From assembly GCF_018446385.1 (NCBI RefSeq), contig NC_055988.1, positions 164,002,209 to 164,066,208 on the forward strand: DNA of 64,000 bases, in the 5' to 3' direction. Below the pieces are notes generated by a model. The model saw only the letters and a list, made by a program, of their open reading frames with translations, was not told the origin of the DNA and did no database searches. A program made the translations under genes and the position numbers. The stretch's first letter is position 1, and each line of letters begins with the position of its first letter. Positions 59,901 through 64,000 of this stretch are shown piece by piece. This DNA is from Zingiber officinale (taxonomy: Eukaryota > Streptophyta > Magnoliopsida > Zingiberales > Zingiberaceae).

Positions 59901-60097
59901 ATATGTTTTACTGAGGCTTGGACAATACACTTATTGTGCAGTTACAGGCACTGGAATCTATTATTCCTTTGGAAGTCAAGAGACAAGAATTGGCTGAACC
60001 TGAGGTCTGTTTTCTAGTTATAGTCTTGTTATTTTGTTTATGATGTTTGTTGAACACTTATGTTCTTTTTGTTGTTTTGCAGCGTAGTGTTAGATAA
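30823..60097 (+). CDS. Tetratricopeptide (TPR) protein, nephrocystin-3/kinesin-light-chain-like, 17 exons
   Basis: Coding exons: 30823-30925, 37127-37219, 38505-38698, 39365-39469, 40304-40404, 47641-47719, 48307-48318, 48432-48497, 52129-52197, 52279-52335, 52468-52551, 52928-53025, 53103-53148, 54553-54680, 57540-57639, 59942-60004, 60083-60097. They sum to 1413 nt (470 residues), and every intron phase agrees across its junction. The N terminus is Arg-rich without acidic residues (MWIRRGLALLRRLRR), like an organelle presequence, most likely mitochondrial. A hydrophobic stretch follows at ~54-78. About seven TPR helical hairpins span ~121-410, with clear units AALEEAKKGFGEKDPHVASS, NLAELYRVKREYAKAEPLY and ALHNLGQFYFVLRKLEQA. 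It matches my recollection of the single-copy plant TPR family that contains GLRRIEDGSVISN before the repeats. TPRs bind partner proteins; the partner is unknown. Introns total ~28 kb and are full of transposons. The C terminus (exon 17, four residues) is short and could differ in transcripts. Confidence 0.93.
31522..31564 (+). mobile_element. 5'-truncated Au SINE (43 bp) in intron 1
   Basis: cgggatcccgcatggcggga through tgcaccgggctgtcctt matches only the 3' tail of the Au SINE copies at 51.5 and 53.3 kb. It is flanked by ttattgaatattgtaagg (31504-31521) and ttattgaatattgcaagg (31565-31582), an 18-bp target duplication with one change. Confidence 0.88.
32397..35015 (+). pseudogene. Decayed hAT transposase (DUF659 plus C-terminal dimerisation region)
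   Basis: Pieces in order: an N-terminal segment at about 32410-32540; GIPFNVVDNDSFKQLM at about 33207; DUF659 with NECSIMTDAWSDRKRR at about 33375-33425; VTDNAINN and CATHTFNLMLE at 33578-33690; FWNGVTLCLK and LRLVDGDRKPSMEFLYGELL at 33977-34090; CAWSTYGAHAPNLLRV at about 34410. An intron (34520-34623) then leads to the exon starting IHTKKRNKFDVNRLNNLVF and ending at 35015. Several stops and frameshifts (for example 33545 and 33727) disable it. A 500-bp nested repeat interrupts it at 32603-33110. Confidence 0.88.
32603..33110. mobile_element. Small DNA element nested in the hAT relic
   Basis: It consists of gggta/tacccatcccc-type motifs at both ends in opposite orientation (cgggtaggattttatatcc and repeated tacccatcccc on the left, ggtaggattttacgacatcc and catacccatatcc on the right), with a (TA)12 microsatellite at 32944-32968. 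It separates two parts of the hAT reading frame. Boundaries are approximate. Confidence 0.5.
35256..35540. repeat. Duplicated ~170-bp segment in intron 1
   Basis: cctggaaacagacgcccgtc with cataacctcaaagcacaacc (35260-35300) recurs as ctgggaaacggacgcccatc with cataacctcaacgcataatc (35440-35480). Both copies are followed by the aggaaact(g/a)ctttaaa(g/a)cagg segment. The gggtactttcttag motif at 31723 recurs at 35377, so both probably belong to one LTR-like element that the hAT copy entered. Confidence 0.6.
35541..35835. repeat. Degenerate minisatellite of (A/G)CTCGGCA(C/G)-type units
   Basis: About 290 bp built from short units such as gactcggcactcgg, agtcggactcggc and cacttggactc in irregular order. 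The 91-codon frame at 35619-35894 that crosses it is repeat-driven and not a gene. Confidence 0.75.
35836..37126 (+). other. Remaining 3' part of intron 1
   Basis: No further element is recognised. A 92-codon minus-strand frame at 36217-36495 has no known motif and is probably chance. The acceptor is ttgtag at 37121-37126. Confidence 0.5.
38505..38698 (+). CDS. Exon 3 of the TPR gene, with a GC splice donor
   Basis: The acceptor tttgacag ends at 38504, and the exon completes a split GTA valine codon. It encodes FFLGANKNFVFAQDAS and the conserved GLRRIEDGSVISN stretch. The exon ends ctgaag, followed by GCATGC, a GC-AG intron. Using the only nearby GT (in ctgtct) would lead to a stop after the next junction, whereas the GC donor keeps the frame into GKLDEAERFF. 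Confidence 0.88.
39470..40303 (+). other. Intron 4 of the TPR gene
   Basis: Canonical gtacgc donor and atgtag acceptor. A 107-codon frame at 39509-39832 lies in it without recognisable features. No transposon is identified. Confidence 0.6.
41117..41920 (+). repeat. 5' LTR of gag-only element 2
   Basis: 804 bp, tgttggaacccc to aggactaaca. Its core promoter contains a hairpin (41563-41587) and a TATA box centred in a perfect palindrome (41591-41616). Confidence 0.92.
41591..41616 (+). promoter_or_regulatory. TATA box inside a perfect palindrome, 5' LTR of element 2
   Basis: Arms ACCAAGGCTATA and TATAGCCTTGGT are separated by AA, so the TATAAATA core is centred in a 26-bp palindrome. The same sequence is at 44508-44533 in the 3' LTR. 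This is the likely U3 promoter. Confidence 0.85.
41923..41933 (+). promoter_or_regulatory. Primer binding site, element 2
   Basis: TGGCATCAGAG, one mismatch from the initiator tRNA-Met site TGGTATCAGAG, two bases after the 5' LTR. The partial LTR element at 50148 has the same variant. Confidence 0.85.
41981..43437 (+). pseudogene. Decayed gag, zinc knuckle, coiled coil and tail of element 2
   Basis: ATG at 41981 opens gag (MVGPSIVPPKFEGDF). A frameshift near 42195 moves it into the frame open to 42809, which carries LWEKFLELHEG and LNAFPRTPDW (UBN2-type copia gag). A missing base at about 42786 breaks the zinc knuckle: CY is in one frame and CQKEGHLKENC in the next, together a C-x2-C-x4-H-x4-C. 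A third open stretch (42938-43315) is acidic, then a coiled coil (KSKNNKLKNENLEIKR). After one stop at 43313-43315, where element 1 has Trp, the tail reads KAYVPRKYLINPVGRN and ends at about 43437. Confidence 0.88.
43993..44005 (+). promoter_or_regulatory. Polypurine tract, element 2
   Basis: AAAAAGGGAGAGA lies directly before the 3' LTR. Confidence 0.8.
44007..44837 (+). repeat. 3' LTR of gag-only element 2
   Basis: 831 bp. It is longer than the 5' LTR mainly because of extra sequence near 44385-44415 (gggttccgggtgcccgggcc). The hairpin at 44480-44504 has arms changed on both sides relative to the 5' LTR. Confidence 0.92.
44843..46670 (+). other. Intron 5 sequence after element 2
   Basis: Between about 46070 and 46530 three diverged copies of 'gcatcctagtgaaatcaattatataatttt-tatgacc-aaattaaataataat' occur (about 46110, 46340, 46480), a degenerate tandem repeat. 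No gene was seen. Confidence 0.55.
46680..47205. mobile_element. Possible MITE-like element with imperfect terminal inverted repeats
   Basis: The left end ctagacctaaccacggttcg and the reverse complement of the right end, ctggacctgaccatgggttg, match at most positions. The interior has no coding capacity. Target duplication not resolved. Confidence 0.45.
48307..48318 (+). CDS. Exon 7 of the TPR gene, a 12-nt microexon
   Basis: cggctttaaag-type sequence (cgg gct tta aag) encodes Arg-Ala-Leu-Lys between tggcag (acceptor) and gtatgt (donor). The phase is 0 on both sides. The residues complete the TPR helix CYE|RALK|IKGRIL; without them the repeat is four residues short. Confidence 0.88.
49585..49987 (+). 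mobile_element. 5' fragment of an RTE-type LINE
   Basis: A leader with cccaagcccggataaaggag and gagggttgcgttaggttgcc, typical in my memory of plant RTE LINEs, precedes an open frame (49687-50115) that reads NLRFGTWNIGTL at about 49947-49985. That is the start of an apurinic-type endonuclease domain. Within it an ~85-bp segment (ccgactgtaacgtct...gtgtagtg) is duplicated. The LINE stops after GTL, where reversed gag sequence begins; no reverse transcriptase is present. Confidence 0.7.
49988..51039 (-). mobile_element. 5' part of a gag-only-family LTR element, minus strand
   Basis: The LTR is 50148-51039 (tgttgg...ccaaca on the minus strand). It shares the GGCGCC cluster and the gtgtgcaggagcttagga region with element 1. 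Its primer binding site is at 50135-50145 (CTCTGATGCCA on plus). The first ~45 gag codons (INIHPP-like KFDGDF) follow on the minus strand and end abruptly at about 49988. The 3' LTR and the rest are missing. It lies in intron 8 of the TPR gene, antisense to the gene. Confidence 0.85.
51491..51652 (+). mobile_element. Au SINE copy A, intron 8
   Basis: Starts ggaaggggagctttgacgca and ends tgcaccgggctgcccttt. It has an A-box-like segment at about 51501 and a decayed B box (cttcgagtttcg) at 51548. The target duplication is tatcatgattgcattcta (51473-51490) and tatcatgattacattcta (51653-51670), 18 bp with one mismatch. This matches the tRNA-derived Au family described in many plants. Confidence 0.92.
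51856..51996 (+). mobile_element. Au SINE copy B, intron 8, B box deleted
   Basis: Same family (aggggagccttgacgcaacg to accgggctgccc) but lacking about 25 bp that include the B box, so it could not have been transcribed as it stands. It is flanked by ttatttaga on both sides (ending 51855, starting 51997). The insertion site is itself a tandem repeat of a 21-bp tttatttagataggattagg sequence. Confidence 0.88.
53250..53412 (+). mobile_element. Au SINE copy C, intron 13
   Basis: The best preserved copy: A box ttggcacaacggtaaag and B box gggttcgaatcc at 53306-53317. It ends in a T run. The target duplication is tttagttacatggtaatggt (to 53248) and tttagttacctggtaatggt (from about 53418), one mismatch. 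Confidence 0.92.
55000..56400 (+). other. Middle of intron 14, no gene assigned
   Basis: At 55215-55400 a ~50-bp motif (tctatggatttcaggct and gtgtgtcattctgtggat) recurs about four times as a degenerate tandem repeat. A GC-richer stretch at 55570-55950 has open frames on both strands without recognisable motifs. Confidence 0.45.
56445..57095 (-). pseudogene. Ty1-copia RT/RNase H relic in intron 14
   Basis: On the minus strand: YKMVGKLNYLIVT at about 57000, then a broken segment, then SISWKSKK at about 56720 and a KAKYRAMAESTRDLMWVKQL segment at about 56590-56660. These correspond to the end of the copia reverse transcriptase ('Y..LVGKLNYLT.TRPDI') and to RNase H ('SWRSKKQ..VARSSAEAEYRAMA...EL.W'). 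Stops and frameshifts throughout make it non-functional. No LTRs were identified around it. Confidence 0.85.
57640..59941 (+). other. Intron 15 of the TPR gene
   Basis: 2.3 kb between gtcagt and tgtgcag. It contains a short gaagaacgaa microsatellite at about 58541-58565. No transposon or gene is recognised. A 99-codon frame at 59593-59892 has no features. Confidence 0.6.
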
Positions 60098-60790
60098 GAT
60101 CCATGTAGTAGACCTCATATAGTTGGAACTCACAGCTTGTTGTAATCATCCAGTGTTAAATAAGACCTCATATAGTAGACCTCATATAGTTTAACCCAAA
60201 AGCCTAAACTATTACAAAGAGCACAATCTAAACTTACACTCTTAGGATTCCCCCTCACATTGTATGGAATTGTTGTAATCATCCAGTGTTAAATTTGACT
60301 CACTGACCATTTGTCCCCAAAACATAAACCATGGATTGAAATTTTGTGCCATGTTGCTTGGCACTGGTGAAATTTTCTGTTGTGTGTATACATCAACACA
60401 CGAAATTAGGCAGCATAGGAGCGATTTTGACTGACACCCTGGGCAGCATGGGAGGATTCCACATGCCGATTATAGGAAGAAGAGAAAAAACATAAATATT
60501 GACTGAAGATTGAAGGAAATGACATATTAGTAAGGAATTTAGAGGCATGGAGGCAGTGACAACGAAATATGAATTTTTTATTTGTGGATTTTAATAAGCT
60601 TGGAGAATCAAGTAATTACGAAATCTTCTCACTAGAGTTCTCGAGTCTCGTCAACATCATGATTTGTCGTTGTTTGTGTCGCGGTCGTGACATTGGGTCT
60701 ATGTGTCTGCATCGGCATCTTCATCGGGAGTGAGGAGAGGTTTTTAAAGTTATATAATATATAATAGTAGTTGGACCTGATAATATTTCT
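60098..60790 (+). other. 3' flank of the TPR gene
   Basis: Directly after the stop, the 'gtgttagataagatc' and 'gtagacctcatatag' segments are repeated (about 60088, 60150-60190), and the ttgttgtaatcatccagtgt motif occurs at about 60138 and 60272. The 3' UTR and poly(A) site probably lie here but are not determined. Confidence 0.5.
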
Positions 60791-60792
60791 AC

Positions 60793-62596
60793 GGTTGTAA
60801 ACGAGCCAAACCGAGCCAAACTTTGTGGTGTTCAAGTTTGTTTGATAAGGTAACCAAGCCGAGTCTAAAATGAACCAAACCATTGAAATGATTGTTCAAG
60901 GTTGGCTTAGTTTCATTTTAATGAGCTTGGTTTGTTTAAATGTTATTGAACTCTCAATTCAAGTTTGTTTGATTGGTTACAACTTTACATTTTTAAGCTT
61001 GTTTGGTTGGTTTCTAAGCTTGATAATTGAAACACCCCTAGTTTTTTTCTTTTTTTTAATAATAATACATAAGCTGTGGACGCCACATACTCATACTTCC
61101 ATAGTGGTTCTTGGTTCAAATAAAATTACATAAATGACTTGAAGAAAAATAAGCACAGCTAAATGCGGAATTAATCTAGAAGGCCTTCGGGTTGTACTGC
61201 CGTTGTTCCGAGCTGGCTCACTAGTTGACGCCTCCTACCTTATTGGTTTCGTTGTCTAAAAAAAAAGAACCAAGTTTGTGAGTCGAGAGACTCAGCATAT
61301 TCAAAACTATGTTAAGCAGTAGTTAGTATATATATTCTAGTGTATTAGGGGAGACCACATTCAAGGTAACTTGGGATCTCTCTACTATCATACTATGAAC
61401 ATTTGCACAGGCAGTGGCATAAGTGTGACAACATAGAGGTAAGCATGGTAGATGAACTAAGCATAATGATAGACTTGATCGCAAGCATGTCCATAGGCAT
61501 AGGCATAAGAATAACATGAACATAGTCATAAACATCAGCACAAATGTAAACCTAAACATAAACGGAAGTGTAAATTAAAGCCTCCACTTTTATTGAATTT
61601 GTATTCAATAAAGGACTTAAATTTATATGTCCATTGGTAAAAGTCCTTTAATTTCTTATCCCTAAATGGTAAGTCCTTTAATTCCTATATATATTTTATT
61701 TAAAACCTCATACTAAGTTTTTATCTCTATCCTTTATCCATATCATAATTATATAATTTTCCATATATGCATATATATTTTGTATGTGATGAAATCTTGA
61801 AATTCTTAGTTATTATCTACAACATATTTCATTGGTTAGGTGTTTACACGTGAGGCGTATAAGTTGGCGTATAAATTCTTATGCTTTTATTTACTTACTA
61901 GTTAGATTTCCTAAATGATAAGTCCTATATATTATTCTTATAGATCTTGATACTAAGTCTAAATAGAAACCTATATCCATGGTTATATAATTCCATGTAC
62001 TAATTCCATATTTATATAAATCCATGTATATATCACCCGTACATGGTAATATTTTTAATTCATATTAAAGTTTCTTAATACAAGTCATTAATTTGATATT
62101 AAATCAAATTATATATTTCCATATATATATCATGTATACATAATAATTAACATATTATAGTTTTCTAAATATACATGTTCCATTAAATTTACATTATATA
62201 TATAATATATCATTAATATTAGTCATTAATTTGATATTGAATCAAATCTCCTATATCTATCTTATAATTTTCATATTTCCATTATTTATGCTGTATACTT
62301 TATATTTCCGATATTATTTATATGGATCAAATTTTCCTATATATATATCCATATATACACATAGTAATATAATTCTCATATTAAATGTTTTAGTTATTAT
62401 CTACGCGTTTCTTATATACATATTATATTACATATTACATTACACGTTTATAATTCCTATATACCTATATTATATTATAATTTCTTATTTACACGTTTCT
62501 AACCATATAATTTATATCATATATTTTATATTATACCTAATATATTATTTATATTTTATTTCTATATTTACTACATGTTACATACATAACATATTA

Positions 62597-62633
<37 letters not shown>

Positions 62634-63091
62634 CTTATTCTTATATTTTATATTATATAATATATCCTATTATTTCCTTAATTGATTAATCCAAATTCTA
62701 TAATTATATGTTAACTTAATTAATTTAAATCTATAAATAAATTCTTAATTAAATTGAATGAACCCTCTTAATTAACCATTGGTTTGCGGATATTACAATA
62801 ATATTGTTTGTTTATTTTGAAGCTTTCTTTCTTTATTTAGTATGTTGATAAAAATTTTATTGATGAACATAGTTCACGAACATTGCTTATGAACATTGTT
62901 CACGAACATTGCTCATGAACGTTGTTCACAAACATTAACTAAACACATATGTGTTCAAGCTTGTTCATTTAGTTTAATGAGTTGTTCAAGTTTGTTTATT
63001 TAATTGATCTTTTGTGTATTAAACGAACATAAACAAATTCTTACCAAACTGAACACTAAGCTTCTTCACAAACATTCGGTTCATTTACAAC
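60793..63091. mobile_element. AT-rich element with terminal inverted repeats, non-coding
   Basis: The left end ggttgtaaacgagccaaacc and the reverse complement of the right end, gttgtaaatgaaccgaatg, are imperfect inverted repeats. Subterminal gttcaagtttgttt motifs occur at both ends in opposite orientation (60829-60990 and 62945-63010). A short tandem of gttca(c/t)gaacatt units lies at 62870-62940. The interior is very AT-rich, with a (TA)13 tract at 62604-62630, and holds no transposase. Sequence at 61140-62850 may include other insertions. Target duplication not resolved. Confidence 0.5.
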
Positions 63092-63114
63092 TTTAGTATA
63101 AGAGTTTTATTCAA

Positions 63115-64000
63115 TGTTCTAAAAAGCACGAAGCATGACGAAGCGTCGAGTCCAAGCTTCAAGCTTTATAAGCTTAAGCAAGCTTAGGACGATTTTAAGC
63201 GTAAAAAAGCATTTTTTTATTTTTAAATAAAATTTAATTATATTAAACAAATAAATAGATCAAATAAGACTTAAACATGATAAATTTAAGGTTCATGCAT
63301 AAATTTCTCACATTTTTAGAAAGGCAAAAGTCACAAAGTTTATAATATCCAGTAGTTTTCAGTTTCACAATAAAAGAACATAAAAAACTAGATATTATCT
63401 AATTCCTTGTCTGATTCTAATTTGATCTCCTCATCTTCATTCATCTCATCTTCTGTATTATCTGATACAAACTCATTTTCATAGGGCTCCCCTATAATAT
63501 TAGCATTAGTGTCTCTTGTTGGCTGTAAAGTGTCAATCTCCACCTCAACTTCATCATCACAACTCTCAACTATCCAAGATTGTGCCTTGCTACCATCACG
63601 TGCAAGTAGAGTCTCTAATTTATCCTTCCCCTTCTTCTTGTTCATCAATCTTGCATTAAATTGGGCATAAACTAGATTATTCATCCTTGTAGCATCTAGT
63701 CTATTCCTTTTCTTGGTGTGTATCTAGATAAGAAAAAAATAAAAAAGTTAAGAGTAATTTATAAATTATTATACAACTATCAAATTAAAATATAACAAGG
63801 CAATTAACAATATTTTACCCCATCAAAGACACTCCAATTTCTTTTACGGTGAACTAGTAGTTAAGCCAAGGATCCTCTTTGCCATCACTTCTAAATTTGG
63901 TGTCTCATTGCCATAAAAATCCCACCAACTTACTGGAAAATATTGAAAAAGAGACAAAATATGATAACAATAATATATTAATATGAAAGGAAATCAAGAA
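63115..64000 (-). mobile_element. hAT DNA transposon, 3' portion, runs off the window
   Basis: The minus-strand end reads gcttttt-agaacatt at about 63116-63130, like the ttttagaac ends of the hAT relic at 35.25 kb. It is followed inward by gcttaag/aagctt-rich subterminal repeats (63150-63200). The transposase piece is the next entry. Confidence 0.65.
63388..64000 (-). pseudogene. hAT transposase C terminus, partial at window edge
   Basis: Minus strand: about 63830-63930 reads SWWDFYGNETPNLEVMAKRI and LGLTTSS (hAT dimerisation domain). Then an intron-like gap precedes an exon ending at 63388 that reads NNLVYAQFNARLMNKKKGKD, a LLARDGSKAQSWIVE segment and a long acidic tail to ELDNI. It is the same family and the same two-exon C-terminal structure as the relic at 34.4-35.0 kb. 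Sequence around 63835-63850 lacks the conserved CERNWS-like part, so it may be broken; the rest is outside the window. Confidence 0.75.

Noticed and set aside
62231..62689. 152-codon hydrophobic protein
   Set aside because: It consists almost only of Ile, Tyr and Leu codons from TA-rich low-complexity DNA, including a TA microsatellite.
1..64000. rRNA genes, bacterial-type operons, or defence systems
   Set aside because: No such sequence is visible. Gene structure, introns and repeats are those of a plant nuclear genome.

Overview
This window is nuclear DNA from a flowering plant. The evidence is a plant LRR receptor-like kinase, a multi-exon TPR gene with spliceosomal introns, and plant-specific repeats (Ty1-copia and Ty3-gypsy LTR elements, hAT and CACTA DNA transposons, an Au-type SINE, an RTE-type LINE). 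The very GC-rich receptor-kinase coding sequence in an AT-rich background favours a monocot. The species cannot be named from the sequence alone.

Layout. 1-880 holds the terminal part of a CACTA transposon. 1.5-2.46 kb is an LTR-like block with a 36-bp minisatellite. 2.5-6.4 kb is AT-rich with degenerate repeats and a MITE-like element. 7,067-9,069 is an intact two-exon LRR pseudokinase receptor gene. 9.8-24 kb is a retrotransposon nest: a gag-only LTR element with a perfect 5-bp target duplication, a solo LTR carrying a 4 x 501-bp internal tandem array, a decayed Ty3-gypsy gag with a ~112-bp tandem array, and a second solo LTR that splits that array. 24-30 kb has intergenic DNA with a second MITE-like copy, an hAT fragment, a cytochrome P450 pseudogene fragment, and a tRNA-derived SINE candidate. 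30,823-60,097 is one large gene of 17 coding exons encoding a 470-residue TPR protein. Its introns carry an hAT relic, a second gag-only LTR element, an LTR/LINE chimera, four Au SINE copies and a copia RT/RNase H relic. 60.8-63.1 kb is a TIR-bounded AT-rich element, and the right edge has the C-terminal part of another hAT transposase on the minus strand.

Only two host genes look intact. They are unrelated in function and nothing suggests they work together. The TPR gene model rests on 16 introns whose phases all agree, including one GC-AG intron and a 12-nt microexon. I found no evidence for a dedicated new biochemical system. The most unusual material is the pair of gag-only LTR elements with their palindromic promoter structures, the internally amplified solo LTR, and the splicing features of the TPR gene.
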